DNA of 64,000 nucleotides from Sepiola atlantica (GCA_963556195.1 OY744532.1:76863304-76927303); one strand, 5' to 3'. Shown: positions 1 through 9,927, counted from the first letter of the stretch. Notes: a model not told the origin generated them from the sequence alone. Made by a program: numbers and translations.

Positions 1-71
1 CCTACCCGTGCCAATGAAACCATGGTACATCACTGGAATCTGTAATGTATAATTTTTTAATAAATAATCTG

Positions 72-200
72 TATATATATATATATATATATTTGGGAGC
101 TTTGAGGAGTGTGGTATTATCTCTTAGTTGCCATTAATCACAGGTCCATTCTGACGTGGAGTGGTAGTATCTGTCACTCTCATTTATCTGTTATCTGGGC
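72..200 (-). repeat. AT microsatellite plus monomer of the 153-bp repeat family
   Basis: Bases 72-92 are a TA dinucleotide run. The next ~105 bases match, in reverse orientation, the unit tandemly repeated at 29100-29940. The shared words are TTGGGAGCTTT, a GGAGTGTGG block, a CTTAGTTGCCATTA block and GGAGTGGTAGTA. No coding potential is visible. Confidence 0.6.
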
Positions 201-239
201 GGGACTACATCATTTTTTAAACTAGTGAAGTACGTTATC

Positions 240-340
240 ATAGTGCCAATAACATGGCACAACAAAAACAAATAAAAATTGCCTCATCACAATCAAAGTT
301 TGATATGTCAGCTTAAATGCTATTTGAGTCTAACTTTTAA
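240..340. repeat. dispersed repeat shared with 8480-8620
   Basis: The stretch around GCCAATAACATGGCACAACAA and the following GTCAGCTTAAATGCTATTTG recurs with a few differences near 8490-8570. A related, inverted fragment with TTGTCGGATTTTC lies near 22250-22340. The element class is not recognised. Confidence 0.5.
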
Positions 341-403
341 AATTTCATGAAATGAAAAAAAAAACGGCATAATTTAAAAAAGTAAAACGAATTGTAAGTA
401 AAG

Positions 404-429
404 ACCCTACCGGGCAATGCCGGGTAGGT
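404..429. other. GC-rich hairpin
   Basis: ACCCTACC, then GGGCAATGCC, then GGGTAGGT forms a strong stem in otherwise AT-rich DNA. The CCGGGCAATGCCGGG core resembles the hairpin near the 3' end of Helitron-like elements (compare 1844-1874), but no CTAG terminus follows within 15 bases. I therefore report only the hairpin. Confidence 0.45.
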
Positions 430-1843
430 ACACCGAGTATATAATCTTACGCATACATATTTGATTCTAACTAGCCAATTTTTCTTTTTTATCCTTACAC
501 CATGTTTTTGCATATTTCGATTCAGTTTTTTGTTTCTAAAAATAAATATTCCGACTAGGAAGATTCTTAAAATGGAGACGTATTTCAATAGCTTTTTCAG
601 CTACTTTTACGAACTTAATAAAAAATTTATATTTCTTCATCTGTTTCAGCTTTCAGATAAATAATTCTATCATTTAGAAGCAATATTAAACTATTTCTTT
701 CTTAATATTACTTGCATATAATGATAGTAGGTAACATATGTTGATTTTGAACACCTAATTAAAATGTTGTCTTAATGAAATGCTACAATCAGCTGTCATT
801 AACATTTGTGTAAATAAGTAATTAATAAATCTTCAATACTTGATTTTTGTAATAATGAATTTATTATCTATTTAACTCATTCATAAAAAATATACTCTCT
901 TTCTTTAAAATTTATTTAAAAAACCTCTTAAAAACAAAAACTAAATAAATAAAATCCCACTAGGATAGAAACTAAGATTTACTTTTCAGCGATGTTACAA
1001 TCTTCTTCCTATTATTAATTCATTTATAAAACTTATAGAAAAATAAGCATACAACTTAAAATAAAACTTTAAACACAATGACATTTTAAAACTACATTTT
1101 GACCTGTTGGTACATGTTATTGTAATTATACAGCTTTTTTTTTCTTGTGAAACGATAATAATCGAAAGTGTTTTTTAACAACTAATACAGTATTAGAAAA
1201 TAAATACCTCATTTCTATTATTAATTTATTCACATAACCGGTAAAATTGTCGTCTGAAAATAAATGACAATTTGTCGTCTGTGCTTGTTTACTTTTCAAA
1301 AACTGACACGTCACTCAAATTGACCAATCAGATAATGACCCAAAAGCCACTGCTGAAATGGATAACCATTTTGTCGTCTACCCAAAACATTTTAATCGCG
1401 CTTTAAAACAAATTGAATCCGTTAAAAAAACGAACCTTACATTTATTTTCACTGAGCGATTTTAAGTAAAATGGGATATGCCCATTTTCAAAATAAATTC
1501 TAAAAGTATTAGAAAATAAATACATCATTTCTATTATTAATTTATTCATATAACCGGTACAACAATAAGAGGCATGAAATTGAAACCATTTTTTTTTTTT
1601 TACTTGTTTACAATTTTATTTTATCACTGACCCAAATTTAACTCACAATTTAAAAAAAAAAAAAAAAAAAAAATTAAAATTTATATTGCAAAAGATGTTA
1701 AAACACAATTTTTTTTTTACTCCAACTCATTACGTTTTTTTTTCCGTAGAAGAATGTTTTCTTTTTTTCAGCACCCAACATTTGACTTGACTAACAAATT
1801 TTTAATTTTTTTACTTAAACTCATATTGCGAAAGCTGTCAACT
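430..1843. other. AT-rich non-coding DNA with a 55-bp direct repeat
   Basis: No gene is supported. A 55-bp segment at 1189-1244 (AGTATTAGAAAATAAATAC onward) is repeated directly at 1505-1559 with three or four differences, so the two copies start 316 bp apart. A-runs and T-runs occur at 1590-1602 and 1652-1672. Short open frames here have no recognisable composition. Confidence 0.5.
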
Positions 1844-1874
1844 GCTCCCGAGAAATGCTGCGTAGTTCTGCTAG
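1844..1874 (+). mobile_element. Helitron-like 3' terminus (degenerate)
   Basis: CTCCCGAGAAATGCTGCGTAG can fold as an imperfect version of the CCGGGCAATGCCGGG hairpin. It is followed by TTCTG and CTAG, then T. A short hairpin about 10 nt before CTRR-T is the Helitron 3' signature. The 5' end was not located, so the extent is unknown. Confidence 0.4.
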
Positions 1875-1929
1875 TATGTAATATATAATTATATAAATTT
1901 CTTAACAGAGGTTTATTTAGTAGCTCAAT

Positions 1930-2150
1930 AGTGTATGACTAGAGCTTTTAATTTAACATCATATAAACCTTAATTATTCTAAAGAAACATTCCCTATTTT
2001 ATCCAAAAACACTTTATTAACAGACAATTGTTTCTGCCCATTTCTAGAATATATATTTTTATAATATATAAAATATAAATATTCACGAAGAGGCTTCATC
2101 AGTGTATAATTTCACACATTCAGGCTGAAAAATTAAAATGCGGTTTAAGC
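1930..2150 (+). repeat. single arm of a foldback family (related to 60080-60430)
   Basis: The sequence from AAAGAAACATTCCCTATTTT through GACAATTGTTTCTGCCCATT and GGCTTCATCAGTGTATAA closely parallels 60265-60425. There the same sequence forms the right arm of a long inverted repeat. Here only one arm is present. Confidence 0.55.
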
Positions 2151-2276
2151 ATGGCAACAGACTAGTAAAAATATTTACACCAAATGAATATGGTCGACCG
2201 AATCAACCGAAATAGCTTAGTTCAGCTTTGATGATGCATTTGTGTTCTTATTTTTACTAGTCTGTTGTCATGCTTA
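2146..2276. repeat. foldback element, ~28-bp arms
   Basis: TAAGCATGGCAACAGACTAG and the following TAAAAATA are mirrored at 2249-2276 with one mismatch. The loop contains TTCAGCTTTGATGATGCATT. A related sequence without the partner arm occurs near 23720-23810. Confidence 0.6.
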
Positions 2277-2347
2277 TCTACTATTCCATGAACTAATATT
2301 CCATTTTGTCTTAAATTTTTGTTTCATATTTTAACTCCATATGCATA

Positions 2348-2349
<2 letters not shown>

Positions 2350-2385
<36 letters not shown>

Positions 2386-2520
2386 AAGTATGAAAATATC
2401 TTTATAGCAATTAAGCTACACAGAGGCGTCCACGTTTCATTCCTGTAGGGATTCGTCAGGTTAAATGCACGGACGTCTCTGTGTAGCTTAATTTCCATAA
2501 ATATATTTTCATACTTTACT
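2350..2520. repeat. AT microsatellite followed by a foldback element
   Basis: AT repeats run to 2381. Bases 2382-2520 then form an inverted repeat with arms of about 50 bp: AGTAAAGTATGAAAATAT and TTAAGCTACACAGAG on the left are matched by their complements at 2473-2520. A diverged copy lies at 59780-59960. Such paired arms beside AT runs are typical of foldback/MITE-like repeats. Confidence 0.6.
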
Positions 2521-2671
2521 TCTAAGCTCTACTCACGTATTGAGCATTGTTGAAGTAAATACTGAAAATCTATACACAATATATTATAACTGTATAATAT
2601 TATGTGTATACACGAAATAATATATATTGTCTCTACAGCATTTCATTTTATTATATATTGTGCATTTTATC

Positions 2672-2674
<3 letters not shown>

Positions 2675-2724
<50 letters not shown>

Positions 2725-2740
2725 TCAGTTTTGTTAAAGC
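2675..2740. repeat. AT dinucleotide microsatellite
   Basis: An uninterrupted alternation of A and T of about 66 bases. The Tyr/Ile-rich frame across it is a product of the repeat, not a gene. Confidence 0.9.
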
Positions 2741-3472
2741 CCACAGAATAACTTTTGTTCATTTTTTGTTAGTATTTTTCTTGCTTTCATTCGTGTTGCC
2801 TCATTGATGGTTCCAAAAACATAGAAAGAACGCTGTCAATTTATTTATGACTTGATTTTTCTTTTTAATTAATTTCTTCTGGAAGATGTTATTGAAGGAT
2901 TTATTATTAAATAGATTTAGTTTAGATTTAGATATTTTGTAGACTTAGGTATTAAATATATTTAGTATGTTCATGTTGTATTTAAAAAAAAAAAATTATG
3001 TTGTAAATATAATACTGGGTGTGGCCTTAATATTAACCATTATAGAAACATAAATTGAAGTATACCTATGCGTAAAATAGTTTCAACGTTAACATAAGGC
3101 TTATTAACATTCTTTTGTTCTATTGTTTAGTTGAAGTAAATATGGCGACTCAATCAAAATGTGATCAAATTGTAGCATTGAAAACATTAATCTGCAGAAA
3201 ATGTTGAGATTATAAATAAAAGTGAGACCAGATGTATACTAGCTGACCTGTTATGTTTAATAGTTATAAGTAACGACGGACAATAAATAAGTATATGTAC
3301 TCCGATATTCTGTAATTTGGAAGGAATATAAGGGAGCGGTTATTATTTGAATCAGGAATGTCTGAAATTATTAGAAGAATGAAATGAAATATTTACGGGG
3401 ATGAGTCTATAAATTATCTGATGTAATTTATTTACCGATGTTAAGTAGGACAGTAGGAGTAGATAATTATTA
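2741..3472. other. non-coding flank upstream of the Ty3/Gypsy insertion
   Basis: AT-rich DNA without a supported gene, RNA or clear repeat. It ends with the target duplication GAGAG that abuts the LTR. Confidence 0.4.
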
Positions 3473-3477
3473 GAGAG

Positions 3478-3646
3478 TGTAATAAAAACTGGACGCCAAA
3501 TATAACTTAAGGATAAGCTTTATTTAACCATTTGTTGCTTACTTAAACAAATAGTGTTTTAACATTCACTCTTAATATACACGAATGTAGAACATTCCAT
3601 TATTACTTCAAGGGGGACACGGGAATCAATTATCTTTGTTACTACA
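3478..3646 (-). repeat. 3' LTR of the Ty3/Gypsy element
   Basis: 169 bp with TG...CA ends read on the + strand. It is identical to 7517-7685 except for one A/G difference at about base 20. It lies beside GAGAG on its outer side. Confidence 0.95.
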
Positions 3647-3684
3647 TTCTCCCCCATCTATCTTCTTATTCGTAGGGAACAAAA

Positions 3685-5523
3685 TCATCCCATCGACCTG
3701 GCCTCCTGCGGGTTCTTTGAGGGCGTCTTGGTTGTTCTGTGCCCGACATCCATTTCTAATCTAGGCTCCTCGGGACCTGACGACGTTTCGGGACTGTCTT
3801 GTGTGGCTGGTTTAGGGCTAAAATATCTTGCTCCAAATCGCTCTCGTTTTCTACGGCGCTTCGGTCGCTTGGTGTCTGAAGATTGAGTATCTGTCTCAGA
3901 TATTGGGTGAAACCGCTTTCGTGGTACCCATCTGTCGTCCGAACTAGAGTCAGAGACGACTCTGTTAGTATATTCAGATTCGTTTTGTTGGGACTCTGAA
4001 CTTGACGTATCTGGCATACGATCACCTAAGTGGGTCGGACTTGTTCCACGAACCGGAGCTGTATATCCATCTGAAGCAGTTCTACGTTCATATACATTTC
4101 CTGCTGGGGCTAGATCCCTTAAGGAGACGGTAGATTGCCTTCCTTCTGAATTTCTGACCAGTGCATACTGAGGGTTCGCTTCGATTAATTCTACCTCGCT
4201 TACCAATGGGTCATGTTTACTATGACGAACATGGCGTTTTAATAAAACTGTGCCAGGTTGTGCAAGCCACGAGGGAAGTGATGTGCCTGCTGAGCTTCGT
4301 CGTGGGAACGAGAAGAATCTCTCATGTGGGGTAGCGTTTGTCGCTGTACATAATAGAGTCCTAATAGCATATAAGGCCATGGGGATGAGACTTTCCCAAT
4401 CGGAGATCGGACCATTGCGATTTGCTGCTGCCAACTGTACTGTCTTCCATATTATACCATTGTATCTTTCGCACTGTCCGTTTCCTTGAGGATTGTGAGG
4501 AGTTGTTCTACTTACAGCTACTCTTCGTTCATGCAGAAACTGCTTGAGTTCGTTCGACATAAAAGCAGACCCACGATCTGAATGTATATATGCAGGCACT
4601 CCAAAAACGGCAAAAATGGAGCAGAGGCCTTGAATTACTGTTGCAGCCGTTACGTCTGGGCAGGGGACGACGAACGGAAATCTTGAGTACTCGTCTATTA
4701 TTGTGAGCATGTATTTATTTTTAGTTTTAGAGGGTAAAGGGCCCTTAAAATCCAGGTTAAGTCTTTCAAAAGGCTGTGTGGCCTTAATGAGTGTTGCTGG
4801 AGGAGGTTTGTAAAACCTGGGCTTATTTTCTGCGCATATCCGACAAGAGTTCGTAATTCTTTTTACGTCTTCAACAGAATATGGCAAGTTTCTGCTCCTG
4901 ACTACGTGAATCATTCTTGTGATACCTGGGTGACACAATTCCCTGTGTATATACTGAAGATCATCTGAGCCAGTTACCAGGCCACATACCCTTGAAAACG
5001 CGTCGACCGCGGCATTCTCCTTACCAGGGCGGTAAGTGACGTCAAAGGAGTAGCAAGAAAGCTCCATTCTCCATCTCGCTATTTTCTCGTTTTTTATTTT
5101 ACTCGTTGTTTTTGGGTTAAACATAAACGAGACCGACTTTTGGTCAGTGATTAATTCAAAATGTCGGCCAATTAAGTAATGCCTCCATTTTCGTAATGCC
5201 TCAACTATGGCGTACGCTTCTTTTTCTATTGCCGAGTGTCGTCGCTCGGATCTCGAAAGTGTTCTTGAAAAAAAAGCTATAGGACGACCGGATTGTCTCA
5301 GTGAGGCAGCTATCGCACAGTCGGAGGCATCCGTCTCAACTAATAGAGGGATAAAAGGATCCACAGCAGAAATGGCAGACTGAGCAATGTTCCTTTTCAT
5401 GTTTTGAAATGCTCTGATGGCGGAACAGGACAACGGAAAAGTAGATACTTGCGTCAATGGGTGTATTTTTTCTGAAAAAGACGCAACCCATTGGGAGTAG
5501 TGAGCAAACATACCGAGGGCTCG
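3685..5523 (-). CDS. RNase H and integrase end of pol
   Basis: An open frame of 608 codons from Met 5511, continuing the same frame as the upstream segments. RNase H motifs are VETDASD (about Asp61), EKEAY (Glu97) and ITDQKS (Asp123). The integrase zinc-binding motif runs His189/His194 to Cys223/Cys226. The catalytic triad is Asp254, Asp312 and Glu348, with 35 residues between the second Asp and Glu (DD35E). The basic, Ser-rich tail ends at 3685, only 38 bp from the 3' LTR. This portion has no visible lesion. On its own it has no upstream start context, so expression would need passage through the two upstream stops. Confidence 0.92.
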   Translation of the reverse strand, partial: RALGMFAHYSQWVASFSEKIHPLTQVSTFPLSCSAIRAFQNMKRNIAQSAISAVDPFIPLLVETDASDCAIAASLRQSGRPIAFFSRTLSRSERRHSAIEKEAYAIVEALRKWRHYLIGRHFELITDQKSVSFMFNPKTTSKIKNEKIARWRMELSCYSFDVTYRPGKENAAVDAFSRVCGLVTGSDDLQYIHRELCHPGITRMIHVVRSRNLPYSVEDVKRITNSCRICAENKPRFYKPPPATLIKATQPFERLNLDFKGPLPSKTKNKYMLTIIDEYSRFPFVVPCPDVTAATVIQGLCSIFAVFGVPAYIHSDRGSAFMSNELKQFLHERRVAVSRTTPHNPQGNGQCERYNGIIWKTVQLAAANRNGPISDWESLIPMALYAIRTLLCTATNATPHERFFSFPRRSSAGTSLPSWLAQPGTVLLKRHVRHSKHDPLVSEVELIEANPQYALVRNSEGRQSTVSLRDLAPAGNVYERRTASDGYTAPVRGTSPTHLGDRMPDTSSSESQQNESEYTNRVVSDSSSDDRWVPRKRFHPISETDTQSSDTKRPKRRRKRERFGARYFSPKPATQDSPETSSGPEEPRLEMDVGHRTTKTPSKNPQEARSMG

Positions 5524-6045
5524 TCATAAAGAGGGCATGTTTCCAGGGATTGGTAATTCCATTAGCGGTTTCAGTCGCTCGGGATCCGGCGTCATGGTGC
5601 CATTTTTGACAATGTATCCCAATAATTTGATGCTTTTCAAGTTGTAGGAACATTTTTCACTGTTCAAAGTCAGATTATATTTCTTGACGGCAGCCATGAA
5701 TAGTTTAAGGTTGTGGTCATGTTCAGCTTGGTTATGTCCGCATACTGTGACATTGTCTATATATGCAACAGTACCCTTCAATTTTTCATTGGAGATTATT
5801 TCATCTATTACCCTCTGGAAGCTAGCCACACCATTTGTTATCCCAAAAGGAATTCGGCAGAACTGATATAGGCGACCGCAGGCCTCGAATGCCGTGTAGG
5901 GCTTATCCTCTGGCTTGATAGGTACCTGATGGTAGGCACTTCTGAGATCCAAAGTACTGAAAGTGTGATATTTTGCAATATTAGAAATCATTTCGTCAAT
6001 ACGAGGCAGTGGATAGGCATCGAGTAATGTGTATCTGTTGATGGT
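5524..6045 (-). pseudogene. reverse transcriptase segment between two in-frame stops
   Basis: This continues the gag-pol frame after the TAG at 6046. The first Met is at 5991, giving 155 residues. FSTLDLRSAYHQ carries the first catalytic Asp, and IPFGITNGVASFQRV is the conserved finger/palm motif. The polymerase box reads YIDNVTV, so the second Asp of the usual YxDD is Asn. The frame ends at TGA 5524-5526, which is followed in frame by RALG, the usual link to the RNase H region. CGA to TGA would be a CpG-type transition. The YIDN box may be ancestral to this lineage or a third lesion, which a family alignment would decide. Confidence 0.85.
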
Positions 6046-7497
6046 CTAGGAATAGTCAATGACCATCCTTTTCTTGTGATTTTCAGTGGCTGTTACGAGG
6101 ACCTGGGCTCGCCATGGAGATTCACTTGGCTCTATAATTCCTTCCTTAAGTAGTTTTGTTACTTCTGCTGCTATGAACTGTTTGTCCGTTTCTGAATAGC
6201 GTCTTGATTTTATTGCTACTGGTTTGCAGTCAGGAGTTAAGTTTGTAAAAAGTGACGGGTGCCGCACTTTGACAGCTGCTAGTCCACATACGCTTAGGAC
6301 TGGCTTGGGGCCACCAAAAGGAATTTCAACGCATGAATGTTGTTTTAGAAAATTGTGACCCAAAATCACTTCGCAGCAGAGGTTTTTCATTACTGATAAT
6401 TTGATCCCTTGATAGGAGTTTCCTTTTAGTTTCAGGTTAACCATGCAATATCCAATTACATGGGACGATAAAGATGAATTTGCCATTGATATTTGGTTGG
6501 AACAAGGAAATATTTCCCATTTATTCGCTTTTACAATACTGGCATTAATAAAACTTTCGGAACTGCCTGTATCAATAAGCGCATGAATAGTCAATCCATT
6601 GATTTTTACCCTCACGATTGTTTTTGAGAGGCAGCCGGGGAATGCAGCTGATATTGTAATTAGTGCTACAGTAGCAAGAGTAGCCGAACGTTTTTTTTGA
6701 GAAGCTGACCGGCAAACTTTCGAAAAATGTCCCTGCTTATCACACTTGTGGCATCTAACATCTCGAGCCGGGCAGGACGAACGAGCATGTATACGAAGGC
6801 CACAAAAGTAGCATGTGGATCCAGCTGAGGCGGCAGTGATAAGTTGTTCGTGATCGTTAGAAAGGGGGGTGGCAGCATCTTGAACAATGGAAGAATTTTG
6901 AACATGCAGAGGAGGGGCTACGATAGCAGCTCCCAAAATATCGGGTTGTAAATAGAAGACAGACTGCTTCTGTGCAATGTCCAACGTTAGAGCTTGTTCA
7001 TAAGCTGTTGGTAAGTCTAGGTCTTTATTCTCTAGTAGTCTTTGTCTTATTTGGTTGGACTGTATTCCATTAATAAATGCGTCCCTGATAAAAACATCTC
7101 TCGCTTGGTTCGCAGTTAAGGCTGTAAATTCACACTCGCGACTTAACGTCTTTAGAATAATCTGAAGGTATTGTTCAAGGCTTTCTTCTGGTTGTTGACG
7201 CCGGGTAGCAAGTAAATGTCTAGCAAAAATAGTATTTTTTTTCTTGACAAACATGGCTTCTAAAATGTCCACCGCAGTTTCATAATTTTCACATTCAGAT
7301 AAATTTCTATAAATAGCAGTAGAGACATGATGTAAAAGAAGGGTATATTTCTCAGTACCTGTTAAAGCCGCGTTTGAAGATAACTGTAGAGCTGTAAGGA
7401 ATCCTTCGAACATTTTTCTCCAATGCCGCCATTTGTCAGTAGATTCCGAGTCGGCCGTATCAAGGTCTAGACGATCGGGTTTCAAGTAACGTTCCAT
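6046..7497 (-). CDS. gag - protease - start of reverse transcriptase (stops at in-frame TAG)
   Basis: 483 codons from an ATG 19 nt inside the 5' LTR. The N-terminal ~220 residues are a helical capsid-like gag region. Two CX2CX4HX4C zinc knuckles follow at about Cys229-Cys242 and Cys249-Cys262. The retroviral-type aspartic protease active site is LIDTGSS, with Asp309. The N-terminal palm of reverse transcriptase begins at about residue 430 and reaches RMVIDYS, where TAG at 6046-6048 interrupts the frame. The same frame continues beyond the stop with typical RT sequence (TLLDAYPLP). The stop therefore replaces a conserved codon and fits a single C-to-T change of CAG. It could be a lesion or, less likely, a readthrough site. 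Gag and pol being in one frame is known for some Ty3/Gypsy lineages. Confidence 0.93.
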   Translation of the reverse strand: MERYLKPDRLDLDTADSESTDKWRHWRKMFEGFLTALQLSSNAALTGTEKYTLLLHHVSTAIYRNLSECENYETAVDILEAMFVKKKNTIFARHLLATRRQQPEESLEQYLQIILKTLSRECEFTALTANQARDVFIRDAFINGIQSNQIRQRLLENKDLDLPTAYEQALTLDIAQKQSVFYLQPDILGAAIVAPPLHVQNSSIVQDAATPLSNDHEQLITAASAGSTCYFCGLRIHARSSCPARDVRCHKCDKQGHFSKVCRSASQKKRSATLATVALITISAAFPGCLSKTIVRVKINGLTIHALIDTGSSESFINASIVKANKWEIFPCSNQISMANSSLSSHVIGYCMVNLKLKGNSYQGIKLSVMKNLCCEVILGHNFLKQHSCVEIPFGGPKPVLSVCGLAAVKVRHPSLFTNLTPDCKPVAIKSRRYSETDKQFIAAEVTKLLKEGIIEPSESPWRAQVLVTATENHKKRMVIDYS

Positions 7498-7516
7498 AAC
7501 GAATGGTTAAATAAAT

Positions 7517-7685
7517 TGTAATAAAAACTGGACGCCGAATATAACTTAAGGATAAGCTTTATTTAACCATTTGTTGCTTACTTAAACAAATAGTGTTTTA
7601 ACATTCACTCTTAATATACACGAATGTAGAACATTCCATTATTACTTCAAGGGGGACACGGGAATCAATTATCTTTGTTACTACA
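7517..7685 (-). repeat. 5' LTR of the Ty3/Gypsy element
   Basis: 169 bp, the upstream LTR in the element's orientation. Only 19 bases (7498-7516) separate it from the gag ATG. I see no convincing tRNA primer-binding site of the usual TGG... type there. The outer flank is GAGAG at 7686-7690. Confidence 0.93.
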
Positions 7686-7690
7686 GAGAG

Positions 7691-7994
7691 AAAATGTTTT
7701 TGTGCGCATTGCGGCATTTTTTGTTAGATGTTGAAAATAGTCATAAATTTCTTGAAACACACTCAAGTGAATACAGTGAATACAGTGGTGAGTTTAGAAG
7801 CCTATGATGCATGTGGTTATTTTGTTACACTCGCAGAAGGTACAGGGAAAAATTAAGCCTACAGATAGATATATATATATATATATATATATGAGGAATA
7901 AAGGAAACAATGTTTCAGACAAAATGTAAAAATAAAAATGGAATAAAGGATAAGCAAATCAATAACTAGCAAAAATAAACTCAAAAACACATAT
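7691..7994. other. non-coding DNA with AT run
   Basis: Flank of the Ty3/Gypsy insertion. An AT microsatellite lies at about 7869-7892. No gene is supported. Confidence 0.4.
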
Positions 7995-8149
7995 TGAATA
8001 GTTCTACCAAAATATTTCAATTGTTAAAATAGAATCATAATCAATTGGTTCTTTGTATAAATTTGAAAACTTTTCTGTTTTTAATTAAAGTTCTGCTTCC
8101 AATTGATGATGATTGTATTTTAACAATCGAAATATTTTGGTAGAACTAT
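7995..8149. repeat. foldback element, ~50-bp arms
   Basis: AATAGTTCTACCAAAATATT and the following CAATTGTTAAAAT near 7995-8030 are matched by their complements at 8117-8149. A second internal pairing is AATCAATTGG with CCAATTGATGAT. The loop is about 60 bp. Confidence 0.6.
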
Positions 8150-8243
8150 GCTCCAACAGCCTCATCAACGGCTGCCATGTCTGGTGCACCCATCAGTCGG
8201 CAACTGAAATTATCTCTACAAACCCATCTGGTTCACGTTCCTT

Positions 8244-8475
8244 CACTGTAATTGCGTTGGCCACACCGGCCACCTCTTCTCTACATTACCGTACCTGGGA
8301 AAACAGTTCCCTCAGACTAGCACCCTTTGCTGTCATTACGTCGGCCACACTGGCTACCTCTTCTCTACATTACCGTATCTGGGAAAACAGTTCTCTCAGA
8401 CTAGCACCCTTTGCTATCATTACGTCGGTCATACCGGCAACCTCTTCTCTACATTTCTGTCCTGGGAAAACGACT
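8244..8475. repeat. 84-bp minisatellite, ~2.7 copies
   Basis: A unit containing ACGTCGGCCACACTGGC, CTCTTCTCTACATTACCGT and CTCAGACTAGCACCCTTTGCT recurs three times with few changes. Because 84 is divisible by three, a frame stays open across it (8113-8523). That frame is a repeat artefact. Confidence 0.8.
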
Positions 8476-9320
8476 AAATATGTTATAATATTGCCAATAA
8501 CATGGTACAACAATAACAAATGAAAATTGGCTCATCAGAAGCAAAGTTTGATTGGTCAGCTTAAATGCTATTTGGATCTGATTTTGGAAATCCGACAGGA
8601 TAACTATATCAGATTGAAAATTGCAGGAATAAACGGATTCCTTTTTCAGATTTGCGATTCCGTCTATAATTCTGCGATCGCGGAAAATTAAACCTCTTAG
8701 ATAACTTGGTTTTAAAGTTGAAAAAAAATTTGAGAAAACCCAGCGTAGATGGATAGGTCAGCTCGTATACTGTTCTTCATATTAGATTACCTGATTATGC
8801 AATTCAATGAATTACATTGTCACTCTCAACAAAAGCTTTCTTTCTTCACGCCCTCTTTCTCTCTCTCTCCCCATTCTACCAGTGGTTAACCATAAGTCAG
8901 TCTGGAGGAGATTTCTCAAGGGCATTTTTGTCAATTACCGAACCATGAAGGCATTATTTTGTTCCTGGCTGTTGCTGAATTTTTGCTATTATTTTCATAA
9001 GCTGAATTGCCTAGACCATTTGCAACGTTTTTTTTTAATTCTATTTGGCAGACCACAAAAAATTTCGATTCTGGGTTGGAATGGAGAAGCCTTTCGGGTT
9101 TGTTCATTATTAGATGTTCATGTTTAAGATACTTTTAGGTCATAGCAATCCTTTTTGAAAATTTCTTTGTATCTTCAGTAAATATGATGGATAACTCAAT
9201 AACCTCTTCAGGGTTATATAAAAATTTGCATCCGGTGTGAATAAAACTGTAGTAATAGTTTTCTTTGGTTTTTGCGACGTTGCTTTAAACATCCTTGAAT
9301 GGTATTGGAATTGTAGTTGT
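8476..9320. other. non-coding DNA, repeat fragment at 8480-8620
   Basis: The first ~100 bases belong to the family seen at 240-340. Beyond that I see AT-rich unique-looking sequence and no credible exon. Confidence 0.35.
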
Positions 9321-9402
9321 TGGAATTTTGTTTGGGTTGTTGGAATTTTGTTTGGGTTGTTGGAATTTTGTTGTTCCTGTTGGAATTTTGTTGTTCCTGT
9401 TG
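9321..9402. repeat. 20-bp minisatellite, four copies in two variants
   Basis: TGGAATTTTG alternates with TTTGGGTTGT (two copies) and then TTGTTCCTGT (two copies). It sits in a longer TTG-rich stretch. Confidence 0.8.
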
Positions 9403-9927
9403 TTTAAATTGTTTGATTTTTTTATGAAATTGTTTTTCTTGTTTTGTTGTTGAGGTTGTTGTTGCCGTTTTGTTGGAATTGCTTTTAGAGTTGTTGTTGC
9501 TGTTAAGTGAGTTGACCTTCTGCATAGATCTCAAGAAGATCGTGCCTTAAGATTTTCTGGTCTGCATGAAGTCTTCCTCATTCGTCACAGCTATTCATTA
9601 ACCTGCAATATTGAGAACAGCAAAGCTCGACGGTTGCATGCGAAGTCGGGAAAGGTTTTGGTTCAGAACACACAAAGGAATGGTGCAGAAGCAACGTTGT
9701 CACTTTCACTCCATTGATTTGCGGTTCTGACATGTCTTTACTTGCCACATGAAGAGACAGAGACAACCAGAGGACGACGGATCCTGATGCCGATTCCTCA
9801 TTAATTTTCACCAAAGCCCTGTTAGCCGGGTAGCCTTGGCTCTACCATGTTGTCACTGCCCATATCATGGCGAGGAAGAGTTGGACTTCGGAGGTGGAAT
9901 TGGAATTGCTGTCATTGGAATATCTTT

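Larger units (their letters stand above)
3478..7685 (-). mobile_element. Ty3/Gypsy LTR retrotransposon, 4208 bp
   Basis: A compact element in reverse orientation. It has two 169-bp direct LTRs (3478-3646 and 7517-7685) that start TGTAATAAAA and end TTACTACA on the + strand. It is flanked by 5-bp target duplications GAGAG at 3473-3477 and 7686-7690. On the - strand the order is gag (two zinc knuckles), aspartic protease, reverse transcriptase, RNase H, integrase. Integrase last is the Ty3/Gypsy order. The LTRs differ at one position that I can see (GCCAAAT versus GCCGAAT), so insertion was recent. A purine-rich stretch just inside the 3' LTR (complement of 3647-3667, GATGGGGGAGAA at the junction) fits a polypurine tract. 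The coding frame has two in-frame stops, so this copy is probably not autonomous. Confidence 0.95.

Noticed and set aside
2604..2807. Tyr/Ile-repeat frames over AT runs (also near 23531 and 35855)
   Set aside because: Dinucleotide microsatellites encode YI repeats in any frame.
8113..8523. 136-codon frame with repeated peptide
   Set aside because: The 84-bp tandem unit is divisible by three and keeps the frame open by chance.
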